Assembly: GCA_002409595.1 (NCBI GenBank)
Contig: DHNQ01000026.1
Span: 6,821 to 70,820 of the forward strand
Length of the DNA stretch: 64,000 bases
DNA from: Dysgonomonas sp. UBA5412
Lineage (GTDB): Bacteria > Bacteroidota > Bacteroidia > Bacteroidales > Dysgonomonadaceae
Reading direction: 5' to 3'
Shown here one piece after another: positions 17,325 to 26,730 of this stretch (positions are counted from its first letter, which is position 1; each line of letters starts with the position of its first letter). The notes under the pieces were generated by a model. That model searched no databases. It had not been told where the DNA came from and saw only the letters and a list, made by a program, of their open reading frames with translations. Position numbers and translations under genes: made by a program.

Positions 17325-18848
17325 CTAGAAAGGAACAAAATCATTTCCTGAACCTTGCATAGGTTGGAAATCTTGTCCTGAAGTAGGAGGTGCTCCCGAA
17401 TTAATTTTCGAAGTGAAATTTTGTCCTGCCCCAAAATTATAATCATCATCAATATTTTGGAAACGGGCAAATTCGCTTTTAAAGCGTAGCAATACATCAC
17501 CTGTTGCCCCGTTACGATGTTTTGCAATAATTATTTCGGCAAGTCCGATCAATGAATTTCCTTTTTCGTCTTCCAATATTTTATAATATTCGGGGCGATG
17601 TATAAAGCAAACCATATCGGCATCTTGCTCAATAGCTCCCGATTCACGTAGGTCGGATAGTTGCGGGCGTTTACCTTCCGCGCCGGCACGTCCTTCCACA
17701 CCACGATTAAGCTGAGATAGTGCTATGATTGGTATGTTCAACTCTTTTGCCAAACCTTTTAATGATCGTGAAATCATACTCACCTCTTGTTCACGGCTAC
17801 CGTATTGCATTCCGCTGGCATTCATCAACTGAAGGTAGTCGATAATAATCATTTTCACCCCATGTTCACGAACAAGTCTACGGGCTTTTGTTCTCAATTC
17901 AAATACGGATAAACTTGGTGTATCGTCAATGAATAAAGGGGCGTCGTACAATTCTTTTATTTTAAAATCTAGTTGTTCCCATTCGTAGGGCAATAGCTGA
18001 CCATTCTTTATCTTCTCGCCAGGTATCTCGCATGTATTTACAATCAGACGATTGACCAACTGTACGTTCGACATTTCGAGAGAGAATAAGGCAATGGGGT
18101 AATTATATGATACAGCCATGTTTTTGGCCATAGAGAGTACAAAGGCTGTCTTTCCCATCGCAGGACGTGCGGCAATAATAACAAGGTCTGAATTTTGCCA
18201 ACCCGATGTTATTTTGTCCAACTCGTTAAATCCTGTTTGCAGTCCGCTTAATCCTTCCGGTCGGTTTGCCGCTATTTCCAATAGGTTTAAAGCCTCTTTT
18301 ATGACCGGATTGATTTGGGTAACGTCTTTCTTTACATTTCCTTGAGATATTTCAAAAAGTTTGCTCTCAGCTTCTTGCATCAAGTCGTCCACGTCTGAAG
18401 TCTCGTCAAAAGCTTTATTGGTAACGTTAGACGAGAATGAGATCAGCTCTCTTGCCAGATATTTCTGTGCTATGATACGGGCGTGAAACTCTATGTGTGC
18501 AGCCGAAGCCACTTTTTCGGTCAATTGAGCAATATATACAGGACCTCCGACAGTCTCCAATTCTCCATCTTTCTTTAGTTGCTCTACAACTGTCAGCATA
18601 TCAATTGGTGCTTGCCTTACAGCCAGATCAACTATTGCTCTGTATATTATCTGGTGTATGTTGTCGTAGAAACTGTCCGGTTTTAATATATCACTAACAA
18701 GAGAATAGGCATCTTTTTCGAGCATCAATGCTCCGAGAATGGCTTCTTCCAATTCTCTGGCTTGAGGCTGTATTCTGCCTATGTCCGGTAATAGATTGTT
18801 TTCTTTAGGCTTTCTTCGCCCTTGATTTCTATTATTTGTGTCGGCCAT
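17325..18848 (-). CDS. dnaB: Replicative DNA helicase
   Basis: A 507-residue DnaB-family hexameric helicase that unwinds DNA at the replication fork. N-terminal DnaB_N domain (about residues 25-130: PQARELEEAILGALM), linker, then the RecA-like domain with ARPAMGKTAFVLSMAKN (Walker A), EMSNVQLVNRL, MIIIDYLQLM (Walker B) and QLNRGVEGR...LSDLRESGAIEQDAD. A Gly/Ser/Gln-rich C-terminal tail follows. Length fits Bacteroidales DnaB; no intein. A TATCTTTG -7 element lies 28 bases upstream. Confidence 0.97.
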   Translation of the reverse strand: MADTNNRNQGRRKPKENNLLPDIGRIQPQARELEEAILGALMLEKDAYSLVSDILKPDSFYDNIHQIIYRAIVDLAVRQAPIDMLTVVEQLKKDGELETVGGPVYIAQLTEKVASAAHIEFHARIIAQKYLARELISFSSNVTNKAFDETSDVDDLMQEAESKLFEISQGNVKKDVTQINPVIKEALNLLEIAANRPEGLSGLQTGFNELDKITSGWQNSDLVIIAARPAMGKTAFVLSMAKNMAVSYNYPIALFSLEMSNVQLVNRLIVNTCEIPGEKIKNGQLLPYEWEQLDFKIKELYDAPLFIDDTPSLSVFELRTKARRLVREHGVKMIIIDYLQLMNASGMQYGSREQEVSMISRSLKGLAKELNIPIIALSQLNRGVEGRAGAEGKRPQLSDLRESGAIEQDADMVCFIHRPEYYKILEDEKGNSLIGLAEIIIAKHRNGATGDVLLRFKSEFARFQNIDDDYNFGAGQNFTSKINSGAPPTSGQDFQPMQGSGNDFVPF

Positions 18849-18876
18849 TACTTTAATATGTCTTCAATTTTTTATT

Positions 18877-18884
18877 CAAAGATA
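18877..18884 (-). promoter_or_regulatory. -7 element for dnaB
   Basis: The minus strand reads TATCTTTG, matching TAnnTTTG, 28 bases before the dnaB ATG. No clear -33 TTTG. Confidence 0.55.
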
Positions 18885-18977
18885 AAATAAATAATGCTCG
18901 TAGGCTATTTAAGTTATGAACAATGGTGTTAATAACTCAATTGTATAGAGCGGAGAGCAAGAGTCTGAAAAGCTTTT

Positions 18978-19961
18978 TTATGGATTATATTTCGACTCTT
19001 TCAATATTGTTTGTGCATCAGTGTTTATAATATCTTGTAGCGTAGCTCCTTTTTTCTTAGCGTATTGGTTAACGATCTGCCATCCTACCCAGCAGCCGAC
19101 TCTTCCGGGAGAGCCTTCGGAAATCATTATCGTATTTTTTCCGTCATTAACAAGGCGGGTAATAATCATATTGTCTGTCGAATAAAGGTAGTTTTGTTTT
19201 ACGATCTTTTGCCAGATCATTTTTTCATTTGTTTTGCACCAGTCATATTGATTTTTGGTATAACCTATTATGTCAATCATTTCTTTTTCGGGCAGCAAAA
19301 TAGATAGGGCATAAAGCACTTTTCCTTCATTTACTATTGCTGTTAATACGTTTTGTTCGTCGTTATTCGCCTTTATCAAATCGCTCATCAACCATGCCTT
19401 AAGATAATCTCTGACTATATACGATGGTTGCATTTGTTGGCGTTCGAACGCTTGAAAATAATCTTTATATCCGCTGTATTCTGTTCCCAGATATTTGTCG
19501 GCGGAGATAGATATTAGATTGTTGAGTATGATAACATTTTCCCGAAATCCTGATACGTGCATTGCTAAATCGGGGAGTTGACGTCCCGCTAAATTTTCTG
19601 AAATAAGCGTATTTGCCTTACCCAATTCTTCTTCGTATGGTGTTAAGTTATCAAATGTACTCAAGGCATCTCTGTATATCTGCATTAATGCCGGATGAGA
19701 AAAGTATTCTTTGAGTGAAGCAAAGAAGGTAGCCGGATCGTTATTGTCCATTGCTATTTGCCCAAAAGCAGGCAATAACAAAGGATATTTGTTTTTCAGC
19801 ATAGATTCTTTTACCTCATCAGGCTGTTGAAGGTAATTATACACATCTTTATCGAAACGGACAATTGTTACTTTCTCCGAAACTACGTGTTTGTGTGTAG
19901 TACCCGAACATCCGACAAATGAGATGATGATGAATGTTAATGAATATATAATATTTTTCAT
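18978..19961 (-). CDS. gldB: GldB-family gliding-motility-type lipoprotein
   Basis: 327 residues. The N-terminus MKNIIYSLTFIIISFVGCSG is an SPII signal with lipidated Cys18. The mature part matches GldB: KVTIVRFDKDVYNYL, YLGTEYSGYKDYF, YIVRDYLKAWLMSDL, and the C-terminal GSPGRVGCWVGWQIVNQYAKK. GldB was found as essential for gliding in Flavobacterium, but Bacteroidales that do not glide keep homologues, so gliding is not implied; a protease-like (DUF2268-type) fold has been suggested for the family. It has a near-consensus -7 (TATCTTCG on the minus strand, 19987-19994). It stands alone between dnaB and a divergent small gene. Confidence 0.85.
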   Translation of the reverse strand: MKNIIYSLTFIIISFVGCSGTTHKHVVSEKVTIVRFDKDVYNYLQQPDEVKESMLKNKYPLLLPAFGQIAMDNNDPATFFASLKEYFSHPALMQIYRDALSTFDNLTPYEEELGKANTLISENLAGRQLPDLAMHVSGFRENVIILNNLISISADKYLGTEYSGYKDYFQAFERQQMQPSYIVRDYLKAWLMSDLIKANNDEQNVLTAIVNEGKVLYALSILLPEKEMIDIIGYTKNQYDWCKTNEKMIWQKIVKQNYLYSTDNMIITRLVNDGKNTIMISEGSPGRVGCWVGWQIVNQYAKKKGATLQDIINTDAQTILKESKYNP

Positions 19962-19983
19962 TTTTTTCTTTTGTGAATTCTTC

Positions 19984-20015
19984 TTTGCGAAGATAATTTA
20001 TATTTTCTAAATTTG
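19984..20015 (+). promoter_or_regulatory. Full Bacteroidota promoter for the 115-residue gene
   Basis: TTTG (19984-19987) is separated by 20 bases from TAAATTTG (20008-20015), a textbook -33/-7 pair. The expected start of transcription is about 40 bases before the ATG at 20063. It also overlaps the gldB promoter region on the other strand. Confidence 0.75.
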
Positions 20016-20062
20016 TCTTCTTAACAACAAATGAACTAAAAACTAAAAACCATTTTTTTATT

Positions 20063-20410
20063 ATGATTCACTTTAAAGACGATTTACCTAATAAAGATAG
20101 CAATCTCATTTATATATATCAAGACTTGTCTGTTAATGAAATGCAAAAAGAGGTTGAAAAGCTCATGTCAGCATTAGGTTATAAACATTTAGGACAAGGT
20201 CTGTTTGAGAGAGGAAGTCGGACTAAACGTCTATTATTCGGAGCTTTTTGTAAGTATTTTAAATTTAGAGTAAGTATAGAAGATCATACCAATGGCGAGA
20301 TAAAGGTAACTGTGAAAAAAGACACTACCGGTCTTTCTGGTGGGGCAATAGGTGTAAATCAGGTGAAAAAAGAATTTTTTAATTTATCTCAGGCCTTTAG
20401 AACAATATAA
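20063..20410 (+). CDS. Small cytoplasmic protein of unknown function
   Basis: 115 residues with no signal peptide or membrane helix. The N-terminal half is mixed (DDLPNKDSNLIYIYQDLSVNEMQKEVEKLM), the middle is basic (FERGSRTKRLLFGAFCKYFKFRVSI) and the end is KDTTGLSGGAIGVNQVKKEF. I do not recognise a family. It has a strong promoter of its own and precedes tsaD by 67 bases. A small alpha/beta protein is likely; function unknown. Confidence 0.7.
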   Translation: MIHFKDDLPNKDSNLIYIYQDLSVNEMQKEVEKLMSALGYKHLGQGLFERGSRTKRLLFGAFCKYFKFRVSIEDHTNGEIKVTVKKDTTGLSGGAIGVNQVKKEFFNLSQAFRTI

Positions 20411-20477
20411 TAATATGAGTGTTTATATATCCTGATACAGGGGAAATATATATTCACTAATTTGTAATACAACATAG

Positions 20478-21494
20478 ATGATAACTATATTAGGCATAGA
20501 GTCTTCGTGCGATGATACAGCTGCTGCCGTTTTACAAGATGGCGTTCTTTTATCCAATATTATTTCCAGTCAGAAAGTACATGAGAGCTATGGCGGAGTT
20601 GTTCCCGAATTAGCATCGCGTGCCCATCAGCAAAATATAATTCCCGTTGTAGATCAGGCTTTAAAAAAAGCAGGAGTCAACAAAGAAGATATTACAGCGA
20701 TAGCCTTTACCCGTGGTCCCGGTTTGATGGGATCACTGCTGGTAGGAACATCGTTTGCCAAAGGTTTTTCCTCAGCCTTAAATGTGCCGATGGTAGACGT
20801 AAATCATCTACATGCCCATGTGCTAGCTCATTTTATCAAAGAGAAGGTCGATGACAATAATCAGCCTAAGTTCCCTTTCCTTTGTTTACTTGTATCTGGA
20901 GGTAATTCTCAGATTGTATTGGTGAAATCGTATAAGGATATGGATATAATAGGTCAAACCATAGACGATGCCGCAGGAGAAGCTTTTGATAAATGCGCTA
21001 AAGTTATGGGACTCGGCTATCCCGGAGGTCCCGTAGTGGATAGGCTGGCTAAAGAAGGTGATGCCGATAAGTTCAAATTTAATAAACCTCATATACAAGG
21101 TTATGATTATAGCTTTAGCGGGCTCAAAACGTCCTTCCTTTATCTGCTTCGCGATGAATTGAAAAAAGATCCTGATTTTATAGAAAAGAATAAGGCGGAT
21201 CTCTGTGCTTCGTTGCAGAAAACCATTATTGAAGTATTGATGGACAAACTCCGCAAGGCTGCAAAAGACCTGAATATAAACGAGGTTGCAGTGGCTGGAG
21301 GTGTTTCTGCAAATTCGGGACTAAGGGCTGCTTTCGAAGATCATGCCAAGCGATATGGTTGGAAAATATATATTCCGCCATTTGGCTATACTACCGACAA
21401 TGCGGCAATGATAGCTATGACCGGCTATTTTAAATATCAGGACAAAGAATTCTGTCCGATGGATGCCGCTCCATTTTCGCGTGTGGTGATGTAA
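20478..21494 (+). CDS. tsaD: tRNA N6-adenosine threonylcarbamoyltransferase
   Basis: A 338-residue TsaD (Gcp/Kae1 family) that transfers the threonylcarbamoyl group to A37 of ANN-decoding tRNAs, working with TsaB and TsaE. Visible: ILGIESSCDDTAAAV, the metal-binding HLHAH with His110 and His114, SGGNSQIVLV, DDAAGEAFDKCAK, YDYSFSGLKTS and the C-terminal GGVSANSGLR and YTTDNAAMIA. Length is normal. The M48 protease gene starts ten bases downstream, so the two are cotranscribed. Confidence 0.97.
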   Translation: MITILGIESSCDDTAAAVLQDGVLLSNIISSQKVHESYGGVVPELASRAHQQNIIPVVDQALKKAGVNKEDITAIAFTRGPGLMGSLLVGTSFAKGFSSALNVPMVDVNHLHAHVLAHFIKEKVDDNNQPKFPFLCLLVSGGNSQIVLVKSYKDMDIIGQTIDDAAGEAFDKCAKVMGLGYPGGPVVDRLAKEGDADKFKFNKPHIQGYDYSFSGLKTSFLYLLRDELKKDPDFIEKNKADLCASLQKTIIEVLMDKLRKAAKDLNINEVAVAGGVSANSGLRAAFEDHAKRYGWKIYIPPFGYTTDNAAMIAMTGYFKYQDKEFCPMDAAPFSRVVM

Positions 21495-21504
21495 TTTTTA
21501 TAAT

Positions 21505-22755
21505 ATGATTGTATCGCAATTATCGCTTTCATGTATTTACTTTTTAGTAATACTTCTTATTGTAGTCTTAGACTTTTTCTGGACACAATATTTGGCATAC
21601 CGCAACCGAAGGCGAATGAGTCCCCATATCCCGAAGCAATTGGAAGGTATTTACGATGAGCAGGAATATGCACGACAACAAGAATATCAGAAAACTAATA
21701 GCCGTTTTGGTTTATATACCAATCTGTTTTCATTTCTAATTCTCTTAACTATTCTCTCTTTCGGCATCTTTGGCTGGCTCGACAATGTGCTGCGACAGTA
21801 TGTAACCAATGAGATATTGCTTACACTCTCCTTCTTTGGAGTCATTTATATAGCCAATAGTATAATTACACTGCCTTTCGATTATTATTCGACCTTTGTT
21901 ATCGAAGAACGATTCGGATTTAATAAATCGACAAAAAGAGTCTTCTGGCTCGATCAACTAAAAGGTTTGCTACTGACCGTTGTTCTGGGAGGAGCTATAT
22001 TAGCTTTACTCGTATGGCTTTATCAGGCGTTAGGTAGCTTTGCATGGCTATATGCTTGGGGTGTGATAACCGTATTCTCCCTGTTTATGACTCTGTTTTA
22101 TTCCAATATAATAGTACCTTTATTTAATAAACAGACACCATTGGAAGCCGGCGATCTGCGTAATGCCATAGAAGCTTTTGGTTCAAAGGCAGGTTTTGAA
22201 ATAAATAATATTTATGTAATGGATGCGTCTAAGCGTTCGAGTAAAGCAAATGCTTACTTTACGGGTTTTGGGGCAAAGAAACGTATTGTATTATTTGATA
22301 CACTGATTAACGATCTTTCGACAGACGAAATAGTTGCGGTGTTGGCACATGAGATAGGACATTATAAGAAAAAACATACATTGCAAGGCATGGTTATTTC
22401 GGTGCTTTGTACGGGAGTAATGCTTTTCTTATTATCTCTGTTTCTTAACAATCAGGATATTGCCGTTGCATTGGGCGGACGCACAGCTTCGTTTCATTTG
22501 GGGCTTATTGCTTTTTCTGTTTTGTTTACTCCGGTTTCTCTTATTATCGGAATTTTTTCGAGTCTTCATAGTCGCAAAAATGAATATCAGGCAGATGCCT
22601 ATGCGACAAGTTTTGATTTGGCAGATGCTTTGATAAGCGGATTGAAGAAATTATCGGTAAAATCGTTAAACAACCTGAACCCTGATCCTATGTATGTGTT
22701 CTTTTATTATTCGCACCCCACTTTGTTGCAGCGAATAGAGGCTTTGAGAAGGTAG
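21505..22755 (+). CDS. M48-family membrane metalloprotease (Ste24/CAAX-protease type)
   Basis: 416 residues with about five to seven membrane helices. The zinc site is HEIGH (residues 282-286), with the third ligand in EYQADAYA about 70 residues later. Other Ste24 marks are DASKRSSKANAYFTGFGAKKRIVLFDTLI just before it and the C-terminal YYSHPTLLQRIEAL. In eukaryotes Ste24 processes prenylated proteins; bacterial members act in membrane protein quality control, and the substrate here is unknown. It is coupled to tsaD with a ten-base gap. Confidence 0.92.
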   Translation: MIVSQLSLSCIYFLVILLIVVLDFFWTQYLAYRNRRRMSPHIPKQLEGIYDEQEYARQQEYQKTNSRFGLYTNLFSFLILLTILSFGIFGWLDNVLRQYVTNEILLTLSFFGVIYIANSIITLPFDYYSTFVIEERFGFNKSTKRVFWLDQLKGLLLTVVLGGAILALLVWLYQALGSFAWLYAWGVITVFSLFMTLFYSNIIVPLFNKQTPLEAGDLRNAIEAFGSKAGFEINNIYVMDASKRSSKANAYFTGFGAKKRIVLFDTLINDLSTDEIVAVLAHEIGHYKKKHTLQGMVISVLCTGVMLFLLSLFLNNQDIAVALGGRTASFHLGLIAFSVLFTPVSLIIGIFSSLHSRKNEYQADAYATSFDLADALISGLKKLSVKSLNNLNPDPMYVFFYYSHPTLLQRIEALRR

Positions 22756-22839
22756 AAGAAATATACTTGTTTTTTTGCTAGATCTTTTAAACCTTTAGTC
22801 TTTTTTAGATTCTTATAATATATACTAAAATGAATCACT

Positions 22840-24351
22840 ATGAAAAAGTACCTTATTCTGACCACTTTTCTTTTATTATCAATCACTTTTTCTTCTCAAA
22901 CATTTGGTAAGAGAACAGACAGAACCCCAAATCGGACTCGTATTAATGGAAGAATATATACGGATGGAATGGGAACACTCTCTTTTCAGAATGGTAATGG
23001 CATGAGAGCATCGCTCAAAAAGGATATTTTTGATAATGTAGTATATTCTGACAGCAATGGTAATGAAGTCAGTTATGCAAAAGAAATCTGGGCAAATGTA
23101 TTTCCTGATCCTGATGGGGATGAAGAATCTATATTGTTTTGGTTGGTAAATAACTTATATAATACGAAAAACTTTAAAGAGAAATATAAACGCAATATTT
23201 TCGGCTATCCTGAATATGAGAATAACAGAGGATTTAAAGCCTCACTATCTCTGAATGTTTTTGACGATGGTGTATATAAAGACAGCAGAGCTAACGAAGT
23301 AAAATATTCGAAAGAGTTTTGGTCTGAAATCAAAAAAGACTTTTATGACAATGATATTCAAATCTTCTTTTGGTTGATGGATACATACTCTGATATGGAT
23401 AACTGTCGCGAAGAATACAAAATAGACATATTCGGATATCTTCAGTATAAAGATAATAAAGGAAAAAGGGCTTCATTGTCGAAAGATATATTTGACAACC
23501 ATGTGTACAAGGACAGTGAAGGTAACAAAATTGAATATTCAGATCAATTATGGAATAAATTATTGCGCAGACAGGGATCTGAGATAAAAGTGTTTTCAAT
23601 GTTGCTGAACAGATATATGTTCGATGCCGATTTTTCATCTCAACCTCATCGTGATTTTTCTCAACCGAAAGATTTTCTTGGAGATGGGATTGTCAGACAT
23701 AATAAGGGACACGAAAAGACTATAAATAAAGATATATCGGGTAATGTAACAATAGAGAATAACCAAGGATACAAAGAAACTATTAAGAAGGATATCTTTG
23801 GCAACACCGTAATAGAAAATAATAAAGGTTATAAGAAAACTATTGGCAAAGATATTTTTGATGATGTCGTGATCGAAGATAATCAGGGTAATAAAGAAAC
23901 TATTAAGAAAGATATCTTTGGTAACACCGTAATAGAAAATAATAAAGGCTATAAGAAAACCATCGGTAAAGATATCTTTGATGATGTCGTGATTGAAGAT
24001 AATCAGGGTAATAAAGAAACTATCAAGAAGGATATCTTTGGCAACACCGTAATAGAAAATAACAAAGGTTATAAGAAAACCATTGGTAGAGATATTTTTG
24101 GCGATCTCAAGATAGAAGATAATAAAGGCAACAGAGCCTCATTGAAAAAAGATATTTTTGATGATTTAAATTATACCAACGGAGACAAAAAAGCCTCATT
24201 AAAGAAAGATATATTCAATATCCACACCTATACAGACAGCAAGGGAAATAAAATGAAGTTTGATGAGGAAAGCTGGGATTCGATGATGAAGAAATATGAC
24301 GGAAAGGAACAGATAATGATGTTCCTTATTCAAGAATATTTAGAAAAGTAA
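22840..24351 (+). CDS. Exported tandem-repeat protein of unknown function
   Basis: 503 residues with a Sec signal (MKKYLILTTFLLLSITFSSQTFG). Three long modules of about 70-75 residues each pair a beta segment like ASLKKDIFDNVVYSDSNGN with a helix ending in an acidic/FWL segment. From about residue 290 only short 20-residue units repeat, of the pattern KGYKKTIGKDIFDDVVIEDN, eight or more times; the last full module returns at the C-terminus. The short repeats suggest a stack of beta hairpins or a solenoid. I recognise no family. At the DNA level the core is three 120-base copies. It is a single gene in a tsaD-cinA background; possible surface or periplasmic binding role, not established. Confidence 0.8.
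   Translation: MKKYLILTTFLLLSITFSSQTFGKRTDRTPNRTRINGRIYTDGMGTLSFQNGNGMRASLKKDIFDNVVYSDSNGNEVSYAKEIWANVFPDPDGDEESILFWLVNNLYNTKNFKEKYKRNIFGYPEYENNRGFKASLSLNVFDDGVYKDSRANEVKYSKEFWSEIKKDFYDNDIQIFFWLMDTYSDMDNCREEYKIDIFGYLQYKDNKGKRASLSKDIFDNHVYKDSEGNKIEYSDQLWNKLLRRQGSEIKVFSMLLNRYMFDADFSSQPHRDFSQPKDFLGDGIVRHNKGHEKTINKDISGNVTIENNQGYKETIKKDIFGNTVIENNKGYKKTIGKDIFDDVVIEDNQGNKETIKKDIFGNTVIENNKGYKKTIGKDIFDDVVIEDNQGNKETIKKDIFGNTVIENNKGYKKTIGRDIFGDLKIEDNKGNRASLKKDIFDDLNYTNGDKKASLKKDIFNIHTYTDSKGNKMKFDEESWDSMMKKYDGKEQIMMFLIQEYLEK
23773..24132 (+). repeat. Three tandem 120-base coding repeats
   Basis: Units begin at 23773, 23893 and 24013 with the same start (AAAGAAACTAT). Copies one and two are almost identical; the second half of copy three diverges. 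Each unit is two 20-residue half-units, so the reading frame is kept by gain or loss of whole units. Confidence 0.9.
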
Positions 24352-24386
24352 TATCTTTCTTATTACTTATTCCATCTCTTATTTTG

Positions 24387-24394
24387 TAAATTTG
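24387..24394 (+). promoter_or_regulatory. -7 element for cinA
   Basis: TAAATTTG matches TAnnTTTG, 32 bases before the ATG at 24427. No TTTG at the -33 distance. Confidence 0.55.
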
Positions 24395-24426
24395 TTAAGC
24401 AATAAAGCAGAACAAATATATTGAGA

Positions 24427-25653
24427 ATGAAAACAGCAATAGTTACAATAGGAGATGAAATCCTCATCGGTCAGATTGTCGATACCAATTCGGCATGGAT
24501 GGCAGAAAAACTTACTCAAGCAGGCTTCGAAGTAGAAGAAATGTTATCCATAGGCGACGATGCTCAACAGATAAAGGCTACCATAGACGATGTCTTTTCC
24601 AGAGTAGATGTAATCCTAATGACGGGTGGCTTAGGCCCTACTAAAGATGATATAACCAAAAAGACTCTTTGCGAATATTTTGGAACAACCTTGGTGTCAG
24701 ATAATGCAGTTCTTGAGAATATCAAAAATGTTATTTCCAATTTTACAACCTTAAACGAGCTTACACGCAATCAGGCATATGTGCCAAAAGACTGCACTGT
24801 GATACAAAATAAAGTAGGTACAGCACCCATTACATGGTTCGATCATATAGGTAAAGTATTGGTTTCGATGCCCGGTGTGCCTTACGAAATGAGGTATGTG
24901 ATGGAAACTGAAATTTTGCCGCGTCTTCAGAAAAAATACGATCCTGATACCTACTTGAAACGGGTATTTCTGGTGAGAGGATATACAGAGTCAGCTTTGG
25001 CTTCTTATATTGCTGACTTTGAAGATAATCTTCCCGAAGGTTTCGGACTTGCTTATTTGCCTTCACCCGGATTGATGAAGCTTCGCCTATTTGTAAGAGG
25101 AGGACATCGGTTGCAGGAAATGGAAGAGCAGGTTGCTCTCCTTACAGATCTGTTGGGCGATGCTATTATTGCAGAACGAGATATAGCATTAGAAAAAATG
25201 CTGGGAGAACGCCTTTTTGAAAAAAACTTGACATTCGGTACAGCCGAAAGTTGTACAGGAGGAAATATCGCTCATCTGATAACATCAGTTGCCGGATCAT
25301 CAAATTATTTCAAAGGATCAGTTGTGTCATACGCAAACGAAACCAAGACGGATGTTTTGCACGTGCCACTCGATATTCTGTCTCGCTGTGGAGTAGTTAG
25401 CGAAGAAGTCGCCATCGAAATGGCACGTGGTGTAAAGCAGCTTCTAAATGTTGATTGTGCAATTGCTACCACCGGAATTGCAGGTCCGGATGGGGGAACT
25501 GATCTAATACCCGTTGGCACAGTTTGGATATGTACTGTATATAAAAATAAGACCATAGCCCGTAAGTATCAGCTCGGAAAATACAGAGAAGCAAATATTA
25601 TGCGCGCATCCACTAATGCCATGCTTCAGCTATTGGAAATGATAGAAGAATAG
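24427..25653 (+). CDS. cinA: CinA: competence/damage-inducible protein, NMN deamidase type
   Basis: A 408-residue two-domain CinA. N-terminal COG1058 domain (about residues 1-170): MKTAIVTIGDEILIGQIVDTNS, MTGGLGPTKDDITK and MPGVPYEM, linked to ADP-ribose pyrophosphatase activity in the family. C-terminal CinA domain (about 250-405): FGTAESCTGGNIAHLITSV, GSVVSYANETK and TTGIAGPDGGT, the NMN deamidase of the pyridine nucleotide cycle. A TTG two codons earlier (24421) could also start, but the ATG gives the standard N-terminus. Both domains look intact. Confidence 0.95.
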   Translation: MKTAIVTIGDEILIGQIVDTNSAWMAEKLTQAGFEVEEMLSIGDDAQQIKATIDDVFSRVDVILMTGGLGPTKDDITKKTLCEYFGTTLVSDNAVLENIKNVISNFTTLNELTRNQAYVPKDCTVIQNKVGTAPITWFDHIGKVLVSMPGVPYEMRYVMETEILPRLQKKYDPDTYLKRVFLVRGYTESALASYIADFEDNLPEGFGLAYLPSPGLMKLRLFVRGGHRLQEMEEQVALLTDLLGDAIIAERDIALEKMLGERLFEKNLTFGTAESCTGGNIAHLITSVAGSSNYFKGSVVSYANETKTDVLHVPLDILSRCGVVSEEVAIEMARGVKQLLNVDCAIATTGIAGPDGGTDLIPVGTVWICTVYKNKTIARKYQLGKYREANIMRASTNAMLQLLEMIEE

Positions 25654-25695
25654 GGTAGTAGGACGGATAAACCTCTATCAGTACAGTCTCTCGTT

Positions 25696-25744
25696 GATCT
25701 TCAATGTTGATCTATGATTCAGTAGACTCTTTTTATTGAAGATC
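25696..25744 (+). other. Inverted repeat downstream of cinA
   Basis: GATCTTCAAT (25696-25705) and ATTGAAGATC (25735-25744) are perfect inverted repeats with a 29-base spacer, followed by ATATTTTTC. It may be a weak terminator for cinA or a binding site ahead of the next gene. Confidence 0.4.
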
Positions 25745-25860
25745 ATATTTTTCGTCTTTCTTTGAATTTATTATGACTTTATTTGTTGCAATTAACTTCT
25801 AACATAAGTATATTTATGCTTTGTGGAGATTCATGGTAATAACCAGAAAAGCAAAGATCT

Positions 25861-26172
25861 ATGAAATTTTGTGAAGAGCCGAAAAATAAAGCGGTAACGA
25901 CAACTCGCTATGTGATGGATGCCAATTCGCTGATAACGTATGTAGTCTATGACGAAGAAGGAGAGTGGCATTTTTTTAGCGATGAAGATTCTACTGAGAG
26001 TGATGTATGTCTTATTTCTGTAAGTGATATATTGACACTTGATGATAGTCTGTCTACACTCGATTTAAAGTCCGGACAAGGAGCTGAGAGAAGCGATGCC
26101 GACTCAGCATGGCAGACTGTGAGAATAAGAAGCATTCATAATCCTTTATCCTTTGATGAAGATGATAACTAA
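25861..26172 (+). CDS. Small acidic protein of unknown function
   Basis: 103 residues, strongly acidic, without signal peptide. The middle holds a beta-type segment YVVYDEEGEWHFFSDED followed by VCLISVSDILTLDDSL, a pattern found in small bacterial proteins that pair a 'YDEEGEWxF' strand with a later 'DxSL' turn. I do not assign a family. It lies between cinA and rnpA, in the place where some genomes have rpmH, but it is not L34. Real-gene status rests on a clear ATG, length and coding-like composition. Confidence 0.6.
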   Translation: MKFCEEPKNKAVTTTRYVMDANSLITYVVYDEEGEWHFFSDEDSTESDVCLISVSDILTLDDSLSTLDLKSGQGAERSDADSAWQTVRIRSIHNPLSFDEDDN

Positions 26173-26280
26173 GATAATTTGTTTTCTTATGTAAATACTT
26201 TAGAGCATAATTTCTTTATATCGTTTATTGTATTTCTTAAATAAAGAAGTTTCGATACAGGTTTCCATGCGAAAACTTTA

Positions 26281-26288
26281 TACCTTTG
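26281..26288 (+). promoter_or_regulatory. -7 element for rnpA-yidD
   Basis: TACCTTTG matches TAnnTTTG, 35 bases before the rnpA ATG. No clear -33 TTTG. Confidence 0.6.
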
Positions 26289-26323
26289 CAATCCGATTTG
26301 GACAGATAAACGGATATTGATAT

Positions 26324-26719
26324 ATGCAAAGAAATACATTCTCTAAAGAAGAAAAACTATGTAGTACGAAGTCTATTGAGGCTCTTTTTTCAGGAGGAGA
26401 ATCTTTTATAGCCTATCCGCTACGTGTCGTTTATCGTATCAGCTCGGAATCAGAAACTGAGAATCAATTAGCCTCAGTACTTATCAGCGTTTCCAAGAAG
26501 AAATTTAAACGGGCAGTAAAACGTAATAGAGTAAAACGGTTGATCAGAGAAGTGTATCGTCAAAATAAAATGGCTCTTACATCTATTTTAGAGAAAGAAC
26601 ATATACACATAGATATTGCCTTTCTTTATTTAAAAGATGAGTTGCCCACTTATGTCGACATCGAGAAATCTATTTTGAAGACTATTGCTATTCTAACTGA
26701 TCGGTTAGAGAAAAAATAA
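26324..26719 (+). CDS. rnpA: Ribonuclease P protein component
   Basis: 131 residues. RnpA binds the RNase P RNA and helps it cleave the 5' leader of pre-tRNA. Visible: the N-terminal FSKEEKLCSTKSIEALF and the RNA-binding signature KKKFKRAVKRNRVKRLIREVYRQNK, a normal position and length. It is followed after 11 bases by yidD, the usual partner; rpmH, often upstream, is absent here. Confidence 0.96.
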   Translation: MQRNTFSKEEKLCSTKSIEALFSGGESFIAYPLRVVYRISSESETENQLASVLISVSKKKFKRAVKRNRVKRLIREVYRQNKMALTSILEKEHIHIDIAFLYLKDELPTYVDIEKSILKTIAILTDRLEKK

Positions 26720-26730
26720 GAAGAAATGTA

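Noticed and set aside
23773..24132. CRISPR-like array
   Set aside because: Repeats are contiguous, in frame and coding, without unique spacers.
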